Shown here: positions 36,255 through 44,625 of the stretch, piece after piece
Numbering within the stretch: position 1 is the first letter of the stretch
How the letters are laid out: each line of letters opens with the position of its first letter
Assembly (NCBI GenBank): GCA_030263395.1
Contig: SZOW01000009.1
Location: 35,333 to 99,332 of the forward strand
Length of the DNA: 64,000 nucleotides
Direction: 5' to 3'
Source of the DNA: QUBU01 sp014337915
GTDB lineage: Bacteria > Pseudomonadota > Gammaproteobacteria > Steroidobacterales > GCA-2729495
Position numbers and translations under genes: made by a program
The notes under the pieces: model-generated
What the model saw: only the letters and a program-made list of their open reading frames with translations
What the model was told of the DNA's origin: nothing
Database searches by the model: none

Positions 36255-37115
36255 ATGGCCACGCCCGCCGCCTGGCTGGAAGAGCGCGGCCATGCCAGCC
36301 GCTGGCGCAGCCGGATGGTGCGCGGGCTGCTGATCGGCATCGCCGCGCTGTTCCTCGGCGTCATCCTGCTGCTGCCGCTGGTCACCGTTTTCGTGGAAGC
36401 GTTCGACAGGGGCATCGGCTTCTACCGCGAGGCGCTGGTCGATCCGGACGCGCTGGCGGCGATGCGCCTGACACTGCTGGTCACCGCCCTGGTGGTACCG
36501 CTCAACACCCTGTTCGGCATCGCCGCCGCCTACGCCATCGCGCGCTTCAGCTTTCGCGGCAAGAGCGTGCTCACGACGCTCATCGACCTGCCGTTCGCGG
36601 TGTCGCCGGTGATCTCGGGTCTGGCCTACGTGCTGGTCTTCGGCGCCAGCGGCTGGTTTGGGCCGTGGCTGGAGGAGCGCGACATCGAGGTGATCTTCGC
36701 GTTGCCTGGCATCGTCCTGGTCACGCTGTTCGTGACCTTCCCCTACGTGGCCCGGGAACTGCTGCCGCTGATGCAGATGCTGGGCACGGACGAGGAGGAG
36801 GCCGCCATATCCCTCGGGGCGGGCGGCTGGACGACCTTCTTCAAGGTGACCCTGCCCAAGATACAATGGGGCGTGATCTACGGCGTGATCCTCTGCAATG
36901 CCCGTGCCATGGGCGAGTTTGGCGCGGTGGCGGTCGTCTCCGGCCATATCCGCGGCCTGACCACCACCATGCCGCTGCACGTCGAGATCCTGTACAACGA
37001 GTTCAACCAGGTGGCGGCCTTCGCCGTGGCCTCGGTGCTGAGCCTGCTGGCGCTGGTGACGCTGGCCATCAAGACCGCCATCGAGTGGCGCACCGGGCAT
37101 CGCGGTGGGCACTGA
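36255..37115 (+). CDS. cysW: Sulfate/thiosulfate ABC transporter permease CysW
   Basis: A 286-residue permease partner of CysT. LLPLVTVFVEAFDRGIGFYREALVDPDALAAMRLT, the EAA-type loop EEEAAISLGAGGWTTFFKVTLPKI and ARAMGEFGAVAVVSGHIRG are diagnostic of CysW. The ATG at 36255 follows the cysT stop by one base; an in-frame GTG at 36246 would give a short overlap. The histidine kinase gene begins 24 bases after its stop, so the two-component genes may be in the same transcript. Confidence 0.93.
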   Translation: MATPAAWLEERGHASRWRSRMVRGLLIGIAALFLGVILLLPLVTVFVEAFDRGIGFYREALVDPDALAAMRLTLLVTALVVPLNTLFGIAAAYAIARFSFRGKSVLTTLIDLPFAVSPVISGLAYVLVFGASGWFGPWLEERDIEVIFALPGIVLVTLFVTFPYVARELLPLMQMLGTDEEEAAISLGAGGWTTFFKVTLPKIQWGVIYGVILCNARAMGEFGAVAVVSGHIRGLTTTMPLHVEILYNEFNQVAAFAVASVLSLLALVTLAIKTAIEWRTGHRGGH

Positions 37116-37139
37116 GCGCGGTCCGTTGCTGGTGGCGGG

Positions 37140-39209
37140 ATGAAGCAGTCGCGACCCCTCGGCCTTGCCGCCTGGCTTGGCATCGGCAGCGGTGTGATCG
37201 TCCTGCTGGCGGTGCTGGCGGTTGCCGCGTCTTCGGTGGGCCTGCTCGAGCGCCTGGCCCGGCAGCAGGCCATGACCCGCGTAGAGCTGGCCGGTGCCTC
37301 GGCCCGTGACTACCTGAGGCGGATCAACGAGGAGGTCCTCGGCGACGCCCGCGAGCTCGCCAGTCGGCCGACGCTGATCAGGCTGCTGCTGCAGGGCGAC
37401 CTGCGCGCCCTGGAACCGTTCCTTGCCCGCTATGCACAGTCGAAGGGGCTCTACGGCTGCCTGCTGGTAAACGATGCGGGCGTGGTGGTCGCTGCCGGTG
37501 GCGAACTGCCATGGGCGGAGCTGGAGCCGGCCGTCACTGAACAGGGCGAGCGCTTCGCGCTCGCTTCGCGCCATGCGGGCCTGATCCTCAGCGGGGCCAG
37601 CGCCCCGGTGCCGCGCCTCGCGCCCTACCGCGTGATCGCCCTGCGCGCCGTCGATGACCGGCTGGTCGCCGACCTTCAGGAACAGGTGGATGCGACGGTG
37701 ACCGTTATCAATTACGCCACCTATACCGCGCCGCCGGACAACCCGTTCACGGAGCTGCACAGCCAGACCATCACCAGCGGCAAGGTGACCACCCGACGCC
37801 TCAGCGACTCGGACAGCTATGTGGCCGTCGTGCCCTGGTCGGCATCCACCGGTGAGCTGATCGGGCTGGTGGACGTGCAGATCGGCGCCGCCGAGTTCGA
37901 TGCCGCGGCCCGTGCCCTCGGGATGCGCCTGGCCGTCATCTCCCTGCTGGTGCTGGCGCTGGCGGCGCTGGGCGGCATGCTTTACGGCCGCTGGCTGGCA
38001 CGGCCGCTGGAAGCGCTGCGCAATGCTGCCGATCGCATCGGCCGCGGGGACTTCTCCGTCGCCGTGCCGACCTCCGGCATCAGCGAGATCGGCTCGCTGG
38101 CGCTCACCATGGACGAGATGCGCAGCAACCTCGTGGACCTGACTGCCGTGCTGAGGCGCCGCGAGGCGGAGGCGCGCGCCGTCCTGGGCGGCGTGGTCGA
38201 GGGTGTGTATGCGGTGGATGCCGACCGCATCATCCGCTACGCCAACGACCAGGTGGTGCGCATGCTGGGGCGGCCCCAGGAGGAAATCGTCGGCCGCTTC
38301 TGCGGAGATGTCCTCAACCCCGAGAAGACCGACGGGGTGCGGCCCTGCGAGCGCGACTGCCCGATCCTCGCGGCGCGTACCGCCGGCCAGGGCAGGGCGG
38401 CCGAGCGCCTGTGCCTGCCCGGTGGCGGCTCGCGTTCGGTGGTCGTCGTCAGCGCAGCACCCACCGAGGGCCAGCAGGTGCAGGTGTTGCGCGACGAGAC
38501 CGAGCTGGAGTCGGTGCGTCGCGCCCGCGACAGTGTACTCGCCAATATCTCCCACGAGTTCCGCACACCACTCGCTGCGCAGCTGGCGTCCATCGAGCTG
38601 TTGCAGGACGGGCTGGAGCGCCTGCCCGTCGCCGAGCAGCGCGAGCTGTTCCAGAACCTCGAGCGCGGCGTGCTGCGGCTGATGCGGCTGATCGACAACC
38701 TGCTGGAGAGCGTGCGCATCGAGGCCGGCCAGCTGGCGATCCGCGCCCAGACCCTGGCGCTGGCCGAGGTGGCGGAAGAGGCTGCAGCGCTGGTCCGGCC
38801 CCTGCTGGCGCAGCGCCACCAGGCGCTTGACATCGCCTGGCCGCCCGGGTTGCCGGACCTGATCGGCGATGGCCAGCGCCTGGTGCAGGTGTTCGTCAAC
38901 CTGCTCGCCAACGCGAGCAAGTATGCGCCGGAGGGCACCACCATCCGCATCGGCGGCGAGCTGCGCGGCCGGCGCATCGCTGCCTGGGTGGAGGATGAAG
39001 GTCCCGGCCTGACCGACAGCGACCCGGACACGGTCTTCCAGCGCTTCCGGCGCGCCGGTGACGTCGAGCCCGATGCACCAGGCCTCGGCCTAGGTCTTTG
39101 GATCGTGCGTTCCATCGTCGAACGCCATGGCGGCGAGGCGGGCATGGAGCGGACCACGGCCGGTCGTACGCGGTTCTTCTTCATATTGCCGGTCGGGGAT
39201 CAGGCATGA
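37140..39209 (+). CDS. Membrane sensor histidine kinase (periplasmic sensor-HAMP-PAS-HisKA-HATPase)
   Basis: A 689-residue kinase. Order: TM1 at about 13-35, periplasmic sensor to about 260, TM2 at about 263-285, HAMP to about 338, PAS at about 345-450, then HisKA with phospho-His472 in SHEFRTP and a HATPase domain (DEGPGLTD, GLGLGLWIV). The PAS domain has Cys388, Cys403, Cys407 and Cys425 around GRFCGDVLNPEKTDGVRPCERDC, a pattern that may bind a cofactor or sense redox state. It is translationally coupled (ATGA) to its response regulator and lies right behind cysW, so it may sense sulfur supply or redox stress. Confidence 0.92.
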   Translation: MKQSRPLGLAAWLGIGSGVIVLLAVLAVAASSVGLLERLARQQAMTRVELAGASARDYLRRINEEVLGDARELASRPTLIRLLLQGDLRALEPFLARYAQSKGLYGCLLVNDAGVVVAAGGELPWAELEPAVTEQGERFALASRHAGLILSGASAPVPRLAPYRVIALRAVDDRLVADLQEQVDATVTVINYATYTAPPDNPFTELHSQTITSGKVTTRRLSDSDSYVAVVPWSASTGELIGLVDVQIGAAEFDAAARALGMRLAVISLLVLALAALGGMLYGRWLARPLEALRNAADRIGRGDFSVAVPTSGISEIGSLALTMDEMRSNLVDLTAVLRRREAEARAVLGGVVEGVYAVDADRIIRYANDQVVRMLGRPQEEIVGRFCGDVLNPEKTDGVRPCERDCPILAARTAGQGRAAERLCLPGGGSRSVVVVSAAPTEGQQVQVLRDETELESVRRARDSVLANISHEFRTPLAAQLASIELLQDGLERLPVAEQRELFQNLERGVLRLMRLIDNLLESVRIEAGQLAIRAQTLALAEVAEEAAALVRPLLAQRHQALDIAWPPGLPDLIGDGQRLVQVFVNLLANASKYAPEGTTIRIGGELRGRRIAAWVEDEGPGLTDSDPDTVFQRFRRAGDVEPDAPGLGLGLWIVRSIVERHGGEAGMERTTAGRTRFFFILPVGDQA

Positions 39210-39931
39210 AACTGCTGCTGGTCGATGATGATGCCGACCTGCGGGCGGTCACCGGCTTCGCGCTGCAACAGGCAGGCTTCCTGGTCATCGGTGCCAGCAC
39301 GGTGCCCGGTGCCGTGGAGGCCTTCGAGCGCGAGCGACCGGACCTGGTGCTGCTCGACATCAACCTGCCGGGCGGCACGGGCTTCGATGCCTGCCGCGCC
39401 ATCCGCAGGACCTCCCGCGTGCCGATCATGATGCTCACGGTGCGCGGCGAGGAAGAGGACCTGGTGCGGGCCCTGGAACTGGGTGCCGACGACTACCTCA
39501 CCAAGCCATTCAGCCCGCGCACACTGATCGCTCGGGTGCGGGCGCTGCTACGCCGCGCCGGTTTGGAATCCGGCGGGCGCACGACGGCAGGCGAGCTGGC
39601 ACTCGATGCCGAAGCGCTGACCCTGGGCATCGGCGCCGAGCGGATGGTGCGGCTGACGCGCCTGGAATTCCGCCTGCTGCAGCTGTTGCTGGCCCACGCC
39701 GGGCAGCCGGTGCCCACCGACCGGCTGCTGGCCCATGTCTGGGGCCACAAGGGCGGCGGCGACCGGCAGGTGCTGAAGCAGCTGGTGCACCGGCTGCGGC
39801 TGAAGCTCGGCGAGGGCGGTGATGCCGTCGATCGCATCGAGACGATCCCGGCGGTTGGTTATCGTCTGAATACGGGCCTGCATACGGCCCTGGACACCAA
39901 CGTGAACACCGGACCGTTGCCGCGGGACTGA
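39206..39931 (+). CDS. OmpR-family response regulator
   Basis: A 241-residue protein. The receiver domain has the acidic pocket DDD (residues 7-9), phospho-acceptor Asp51 in LLDINLPG, the Thr of MLTVRG and Lys100 in YLTKPF. The C-terminal winged-helix DNA-binding domain (about 125-225, LTRLEFRLLQLLLAHAGQ, VKQLVHRLRLKL-like VLKQLVHRLRLKLG, VGYRLN) is of the OmpR/PhoB type. Its ATG overlaps the kinase stop. Its target genes are unknown; the adjacent sulfate transport operon is an obvious candidate. Confidence 0.94.
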   Translation: MKLLLVDDDADLRAVTGFALQQAGFLVIGASTVPGAVEAFERERPDLVLLDINLPGGTGFDACRAIRRTSRVPIMMLTVRGEEEDLVRALELGADDYLTKPFSPRTLIARVRALLRRAGLESGGRTTAGELALDAEALTLGIGAERMVRLTRLEFRLLQLLLAHAGQPVPTDRLLAHVWGHKGGGDRQVLKQLVHRLRLKLGEGGDAVDRIETIPAVGYRLNTGLHTALDTNVNTGPLPRD

Positions 39932-39985
39932 TGGCGCGCCATTCATGACCTGGCATTCCGTCGTGGCCTGCGGCCGCAACCCGCG

Positions 39986-41203
39986 ATGAACAGCGTGCTG
40001 CCTTCCCGCGGCCTGCTCCGCCACCGTGACCTCGCGCTGTTCCTCGGCGGGCGCTTCATCTCTGCCATGGCCGTGCAGATGCAGAATGTCGCCGTGGGCT
40101 GGCTGGTGTACGACCTCACCCGCGACCCGCTGGCGCTGGGCCTGGTGGGACTCGCAAGCTTCCTGCCGGCCATAGCGCTGGCCCTGGTGACGGGCCATGT
40201 CGCCGATCGCGCGGACCGTCGCAGCATCATCGTCGCCTGTTACGTACTGACGACGCTGACGGCACTGGGCCTGCTGGCCTGTGCCTGGCTGCGCGCGCCA
40301 GTGTGGGTGATCTACCTGCTGGTGCTGGTCTTCGGTCTCGGCCGCGCCTTCGCCAATCCGGCGGGGCAGGCGCTGCTGCCGGGCCTGGTGCCACCCGGTG
40401 AACTCGGGGGTGCCATCGCCTGGGGCTCCTCGGTCTGGCAGACGGCAACCATCATTGGTCCCGCCGTCGGTGGCGTCCTCTACGTCCTCGGCGAGACGGC
40501 GGTGTTCGCCGCTGCAGCCGCATGTTTTGCGCTGACCACGCTGTTGTTTGCCCGGATCCGCCACCGCAGCGGCAGCACGGCCAGCGGCAAGGCGGACTGG
40601 GCGACGCTGCTGGCGGGCATCCGCTTCATCCGCTCGCGGCCGGCGATCTTCGGCGCCATCTCGCTGGACCTGTTCGCGGTGCTGCTGGGTGGTGCCACCG
40701 CACTGCTGCCGATCTACGCGCGCGACATCCTGCAGGTCGGACCCACCGGCCTCGGCCTGCTGCGCAGTGCGCCGGCGGCCGGTGCTCTCGGCATGGCGCT
40801 CTACCTCGTCTGGCGGCCGATCAGGCAGCGCGCCGGAGCGCGCATGTTCCAGGCGGTCGCACTGTTCGGCCTGGCGACGATCGCCTTCGGCCTGTCGCGG
40901 GATTTCCTGCTGTCGCTGGCCTGCCTGGTGGTGCTCGGCGCGGCCGACATGGTGAGTGTGGTGATCCGCCAGACGCTGGTCCAGGGAGAAACACCCGATG
41001 GCATGCGCGGTCGCGTCTCCGCCGTCAACGCGGTATTCATCGGCGCTTCCAACGAGCTCGGCGAGTTCGAATCCGGGGCGGTGGCGGCGCTCATCGGCAC
41101 CGTGCCGGCGGTGGTGGTCGGTGGCGCCGGCACCCTGCTGGTGGCCGCGCTCTGGGCGCACTGGTTTCCCGACCTGCGACGCCGCGACCGGCTGGTCAAC
41201 TGA
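39986..41203 (+). CDS. MFS transporter (EntS/DHA3-like)
   Basis: A 405-residue MFS carrier of about 12 segments. FLGGRFISAMAVQMQNVAVGWLVYDLT, the motif A loop GHVADRADRRSII and GRAFANPAGQALLPGLVPP match the DHA3/EntS-type group. A late loop, VSVVIRQTLVQGETPDGMRGRVSAVNAVFIGASNELGEFESG, is characteristic of that group. Substrates of relatives include siderophores and drugs; none can be inferred here. It follows the response regulator by 54 bases on the same strand. Confidence 0.83.
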   Translation: MNSVLPSRGLLRHRDLALFLGGRFISAMAVQMQNVAVGWLVYDLTRDPLALGLVGLASFLPAIALALVTGHVADRADRRSIIVACYVLTTLTALGLLACAWLRAPVWVIYLLVLVFGLGRAFANPAGQALLPGLVPPGELGGAIAWGSSVWQTATIIGPAVGGVLYVLGETAVFAAAAACFALTTLLFARIRHRSGSTASGKADWATLLAGIRFIRSRPAIFGAISLDLFAVLLGGATALLPIYARDILQVGPTGLGLLRSAPAAGALGMALYLVWRPIRQRAGARMFQAVALFGLATIAFGLSRDFLLSLACLVVLGAADMVSVVIRQTLVQGETPDGMRGRVSAVNAVFIGASNELGEFESGAVAALIGTVPAVVVGGAGTLLVAALWAHWFPDLRRRDRLVN

Positions 41204-41230
41204 GCCGGGGCCGCAGGGCCCTCGAGCCCG

Positions 41231-41698
41231 TCAACGCGCCGCCGCGTGCGGGCTCACGTAATCGCCGACCGGGGTGCGGAAGGCCACGTTCATGCGGTTC
41301 CAGCCATTGATCGCGATGATCGCCAATGTCAGGTCGACCAGCGCCTTCTCGTCGAAGTGGCGCCGTGCCTCCGCGTAGACGGCATCGGTCACTTCCTCGG
41401 TGGCGATGAGCGTGACCGCCTCCGTCCAGGCCAGGGCCGCACGCTCGCGATCGCTGTAGCAGGCGGCATCGCGCCAGACCGGCAGCAGGTACAGGCGCTG
41501 CTCGGTTTCACCGCGCGCTCGCGCATCCTTGGTATGCATGTCCAGGCACCAGGCACAGCCATTGAGCTGCGAGGCGCGGGACTTCACCAGCTCCAGCAGC
41601 GACTCCTCCAGGCCGCTCCTGTGGACCTGGTGCTCGGTGTGGAGCATGGCCTTGAATGCCTCGGGTGAGGCGAACTTGTAATCGATGCGCTGTTGCAT
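41231..41698 (-). CDS. AhpD/carboxymuconolactone-decarboxylase-family protein
   Basis: A 155-residue all-helical protein of the CMD/AhpD family. The redox pair is in NGCAWCLDMHTKDAR (CxxC followed by the conserved His), as in alkylhydroperoxidase AhpD and related peroxidases. RIDYKFASPEAFKAMLHTEHQV at the start and NGWNRMNVAFRTPVGDY at the end are typical of the single-domain alkylhydroperoxidase-like group. AGGAG precedes the ATG, 42 bases after the stop of the small protein of the NO-related operon, so it may be the last gene of that transcript. Role: peroxide or thiol redox chemistry (inference). Confidence 0.85.
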   Translation of the reverse strand: MQQRIDYKFASPEAFKAMLHTEHQVHRSGLEESLLELVKSRASQLNGCAWCLDMHTKDARARGETEQRLYLLPVWRDAACYSDRERAALAWTEAVTLIATEEVTDAVYAEARRHFDEKALVDLTLAIIAINGWNRMNVAFRTPVGDYVSPHAAAR

Positions 41699-41740
41699 GG
41701 CAGGGCTCCTGCGAGGGCGTCGCGGCCAGGATCACCGATG

Positions 41741-41962
41741 CTACTCCGTCTGGCGACTGAGCCGGTGCAGCAGGCTGTTGAAGCGGTTCCAGGCACGGGC
41801 ATCGCTGCTCCGGTGGAGCGCACAGGCCTGCCCGGCGAGGCGGCAGGCCTGCTCGACCTCTCCAGCGGCAGCCAGAGCGCTGAGGCTCGCCAGCAGCAGG
41901 TCGTCGAGCGTGGTGCGGCTCGCGCCTGGCAGTGCCGGCGGCATGCTTCCGGGCTCACTCAT
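41741..41962 (-). CDS. Small helical protein (73 aa) at the end of the NO-related operon
   Basis: I do not recognise this protein. It is predicted mostly helical (TTLDDLLLASLSALAAAGEVEQACRLAGQACALHRSSD), with a helix-turn-helix hairpin reminiscent of one or two TPR-like helices. Its start overlaps the 3' end of the DUF59 gene by 8 bases, so it is probably coupled to it and a real operon member. No signal peptide or membrane segment. Its function is unknown; a scaffold or regulatory partner is one possibility. Confidence 0.55.
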   Translation of the reverse strand: MSEPGSMPPALPGASRTTLDDLLLASLSALAAAGEVEQACRLAGQACALHRSSDARAWNRFNSLLHRLSRQTE

Positions 41963-42281
41963 CGCGGATGCGGAAATGCGCCTTGGCCTCGGGTGACATC
42001 ATCTTCGGTTTCCACGGCGGGTCGTAGGTGAGGATGATCTCCGCGGAGTCGATGCCATCGACGGAGAATGCGGCGTCACGGGCACCCATGCGCAGGTAAT
42101 CGGTCGCCGGGCAACCGCGGGTCGTGGTCGTCATGGTGATGACGGCGTCACCCGTTCCCTGCACCGCGACGTCATAGACCAGGCCGAGGTCGACGATGTT
42201 GTAGCCGAGCTCCGGGTCGATCACCAGGCGCAGGGCCTCCCGGATGCGCTCGGCCGGAAGTCCAGCGGCTGCCGTGTTCAT
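41955..42281 (-). CDS. DUF59/MIP18-family metal-sulfur cluster protein (SufT/PaaD-like)
   Basis: A 108-residue protein of the DUF59 (FeS assembly SUF-T/PaaD/MIP18) family. RIREALRLVIDPELGYNIVDLGLVYDVAVQ and MTTTTRGCPATDYLRMGA, with the reactive Cys in TRGCPA, are diagnostic. Members help insert or repair Fe-S clusters. The start is the ATG at 42281, which overlaps the DUF2249 stop (ATGA). In the NO-related operon it may repair clusters damaged by nitric oxide (inference). Confidence 0.86.
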   Translation of the reverse strand: MNTAAAGLPAERIREALRLVIDPELGYNIVDLGLVYDVAVQGTGDAVITMTTTTRGCPATDYLRMGARDAAFSVDGIDSAEIILTYDPPWKPKMMSPEAKAHFRIRDE

Positions 42282-42808
42282 GCGGCCTCTCCGGGCGTAC
42301 CGCCGATGCGGACCAGCAGCCGGTAGGTCTTGCCATCCGGCTCGAAGGCCCCGCGCCAGGCGTGGCCGCGCTTGGCGAGTTCCTTGAAGAGGAATACCGG
42401 CTCGCGGCACAGCAGTGCCGCCAGCACCTCGCCGGGGGCCATGGATTCCGTGGCTGCGAGTACCCGCACCATCGGCTCGGGTGGATCAAGCAGGCGATTG
42501 TCCAGCTCCTGTATCGGCGCGGGCCAGTTGCCCTCCGTGGCCGGGCGGGCTGGAGCCGCCTGCGGCGCCTTGCCGGCAGCACTGCCGGGCGTGAAGTCGA
42601 CCTGCCAGTCGCCGCCACCGATCTCCCGGGCCTGGTGGGTGAAGCCCTGCGAGCCGAGGACCTGCAGCAGCGGCGTCGGCTTGAAGCTGGCGATGAGCCG
42701 CAGGCCCTGGCCCTGCGGCAGGTTCTTCACGGTTTCCATGATCTTGCCGAATGGCTCGCCACCGGCGCGCAGGATGGGACGGACATCGAGTTCGACGAAA
42801 CCGGTCAT
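42278..42808 (-). CDS. Tandem DUF2249 protein
   Basis: A 176-residue cytoplasmic protein with two copies of the DUF2249 domain. Copy one starts MTGFVELDVRPILRAGGEPFGKIMETVKNL and ends with the GWQVD-type strand; copy two starts ELDNRLLDPPEPMVRVLAAT and ends with RLLVRIGG. The fold is SirA/TusA-like. From memory these proteins accompany hemerythrin, NnrS or norB-type genes and respond to nitric oxide or nitrite. The exact reaction is unknown. Coupled to DUF59 downstream, 12 bases from the membrane protein upstream. Confidence 0.82.
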   Translation of the reverse strand: MTGFVELDVRPILRAGGEPFGKIMETVKNLPQGQGLRLIASFKPTPLLQVLGSQGFTHQAREIGGGDWQVDFTPGSAAGKAPQAAPARPATEGNWPAPIQELDNRLLDPPEPMVRVLAATESMAPGEVLAALLCREPVFLFKELAKRGHAWRGAFEPDGKTYRLLVRIGGTPGEAA

Positions 42809-42820
42809 GGCGGTCTCCTT

Positions 42821-44182
42821 TCAGTTGCCGACGAAGGTGAACAGCAGGCGGGGCTGCTGCGCCCCCGCAGGCAGGCGCAGCTCCTCGCCGACATTGGCGA
42901 GGCGCCGGGTTCGGACGAGTTCCAGGGCAATGCCGGCGCTGGCCAGCAACATGGCGGCCGCCGCGACGCGGAACACCGGCACTGCCTCCAGCAGCAGGCA
43001 GAGGCTGGCGACATCGACCGCGGCGAAGTACAGCCAGAACCACCGTGCGGCACGCGGTTCCACCACGAGATCCTGCACGCGCGGCGTGGGTGCCTTGCCG
43101 AGGACCGGGCCGTAGCACTCGAGCCAGGTCACGAAGGCCACGATCTTGTAGAGCTTGGCGAGCCCGAGCCCCGACAGCCAGCCGAAGGCGATGAGGAACA
43201 GCAGCGGACCGATGTACTGCCGGACAACGCCGGCCGCGGCACAGGCAGAGAGCAGCAGCGTGGCAAAAGCCAGGTGTGCGAGCGCGACCGCCGCCATGCG
43301 GCTGTTGAGCTCGATCGCCGGGCGGACGCGCTGGCGATAGAGCCGCAGGACGTCACGTCCGTAGAGCGCAAGGCAGGCGAGGCCTGTGATGCCGGCGACG
43401 ACCAGCACTGTCCCGGGGCCGCCGCCGGCGGCCACGACGATCGTTCCGGCACCAACCAGGATCGCGAGGGCGAGCGTGCCGAGGCGGAAGGTCCAGCGGG
43501 TCGTCGGGCCATCGAGCTCCGGCGACAGCATGAACATGGAAAGCAGGCGGTGGCTGACGCCGATGGCGGTGAACGTCAGCCAGCCGCCGAGCCCCGCGCT
43601 GACATGCAGCGGCAGGCCCTGTGCCTGGATGCCGAGCAGCAGCGGCGAACGGCTGTAGCCGCCGAAGCCAAGGGTGAAGATGATGCCGTAGCTGACGGTG
43701 GCGGCAACGCTCGCCAGCCCGATGCTGACGAACTGCGCGGGCAGGTTCAGCGGCCAGGCCGCCGCCAGGGTGCGCCCGAGCGTCCAGAGCACGAGCAGGA
43801 AGCCAGCACCGAGCAGCAGGCTGGCGCCGAGGAATACCGCCGGCAGCGGCGGCAGGACGCCTGCCAGCTGCAGGAAGCTGGCGATGAGCAGCGCCAGTCC
43901 GCCGAGGATCAGCAGCAGCGCGGGCAGCGGCAGCGAGTTGCTGTAGATCGGTCCGGCCACGAGCACCGGTACGAACTGGAACAGCGCACCGCACATCAGC
44001 AGGCTCAGCCAGCCGATGGTGATGCAGTGGACGAGGATCAGGGTCTGGGGTGCACGCAGTCCGGCAATCGGATAGCCGAAGCCGAGGACCATGAGCGCCT
44101 CGCCCAGCAGCAGGAACGCAACGGCTGCGGCGAAGTAGGCGAGGGTCCAGCGTGAAAGTGTGGCACCTGGGATGGCAAGCAT
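42821..44182 (-). CDS. Twelve-segment membrane protein, heme-copper-oxidase-like (NnrS-type role)
   Basis: A 453-residue polytopic protein with about 12 membrane segments. Histidines sit inside or at the ends of predicted helices: ILVHCITIGWLSLLMCGALFQFVPVL, LPLHVSAGLGGWLTF, GVSHRLLSMFML and ALAHLAFATLLL. This arrangement is reminiscent of subunit I of heme-copper oxidases and of NnrS-like proteins of the nitric oxide response, though the sequence is not a classical NnrS. It lies in an operon between DUF2249 proteins under a candidate NsrR operator, which supports an NO-related function. Cofactor content is inference. Confidence 0.72.
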   Translation of the reverse strand: MLAIPGATLSRWTLAYFAAAVAFLLLGEALMVLGFGYPIAGLRAPQTLILVHCITIGWLSLLMCGALFQFVPVLVAGPIYSNSLPLPALLLILGGLALLIASFLQLAGVLPPLPAVFLGASLLLGAGFLLVLWTLGRTLAAAWPLNLPAQFVSIGLASVAATVSYGIIFTLGFGGYSRSPLLLGIQAQGLPLHVSAGLGGWLTFTAIGVSHRLLSMFMLSPELDGPTTRWTFRLGTLALAILVGAGTIVVAAGGGPGTVLVVAGITGLACLALYGRDVLRLYRQRVRPAIELNSRMAAVALAHLAFATLLLSACAAAGVVRQYIGPLLFLIAFGWLSGLGLAKLYKIVAFVTWLECYGPVLGKAPTPRVQDLVVEPRAARWFWLYFAAVDVASLCLLLEAVPVFRVAAAAMLLASAGIALELVRTRRLANVGEELRLPAGAQQPRLLFTFVGN

Positions 44183-44246
44183 GCCGGGCTCCGCCGGCCA
44201 CCGGCGGCTCTGCGGTCGGGAATGCCGCCGGTGGCTGCAGGACTGC

Positions 44247-44498
44247 CTATTGCGGCAGGCGGCCGATCTTCACCCGCCAGGCAACCGGGCCGGACTCCAG
44301 GTAAGTCCAGGAGAACTGCTTCGGGTGCTCGGCCTCGAGCTGGTAGTACAGCGGCTTCGGATCGTGGTCGTTGACGAAGACAAACGCACCGCCCGGCTGC
44401 AGGTTGCCGACCAGTTCGAAGATACGGGCGTGGCGCTGCATGGGGATGAGGCTGCGGATGTCGACTTCGGGGATGGCTGCGGGTTGGCTGTCGGGCAT
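44247..44498 (-). CDS. DUF2249 protein, first gene of the NsrR-type operon
   Basis: An 83-residue single DUF2249 domain: IPEVDIRSLIPMQRHARIFELVGNLQPGGAFVFVNDHDPKPLYYQLE then SWTYLESGPVAWRVKIGRLP. The HDPKPLYYQ motif is the hallmark. From memory such small proteins are often found with hemerythrin-like or nitric oxide reductase genes; function is unproven. GAGGA lies before the ATG, and a perfect -35 sits inside an NsrR-like palindrome 43-69 bases upstream. It leads the operon that runs to 41741 or 41231. Confidence 0.84.
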   Translation of the reverse strand: MPDSQPAAIPEVDIRSLIPMQRHARIFELVGNLQPGGAFVFVNDHDPKPLYYQLEAEHPKQFSWTYLESGPVAWRVKIGRLPQ

Positions 44499-44540
44499 GG
44501 CTGTCTTCCTCGTTGTTCCAGCAACCGCAGCTTCCTCCCT

Positions 44541-44567
44541 TAAAGATCGATTGTCAATACATCTTTA
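44541..44567. promoter_or_regulatory. Candidate NsrR operator with embedded -35 hexamer
   Basis: An inverted repeat with an 11-1-11 core: AAGATCGATTG at 44543-44553 and CAATACATCTT at 44555-44565, matching at 9 of 11 positions; the outer TA/TA extends the symmetry. This matches the NsrR motif (AAGATGYATTT-type half-sites) that I know from gammaproteobacteria. NsrR is the [Fe-S] nitric oxide-sensing repressor. On the minus strand TTGACA (44557-44552) falls in its centre, so a bound repressor would block RNA polymerase. The -10 is weak. The gene directly downstream encodes a DUF2249 protein. Confidence 0.75.
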
Positions 44568-44625
44568 CCGAAACACGCGGGCCTGAAGGCATTCCTGCTC
44601 GGACGCTGGTGATGGCAGCGTTGGT

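Noticed and set aside
36204..38819. Open frame of 871 codons on the minus strand
   Set aside because: It is antisense to cysW and the histidine kinase, has no domain and is rich in His, Gln, Arg and Gly as is usual for antisense frames in GC-rich genes.
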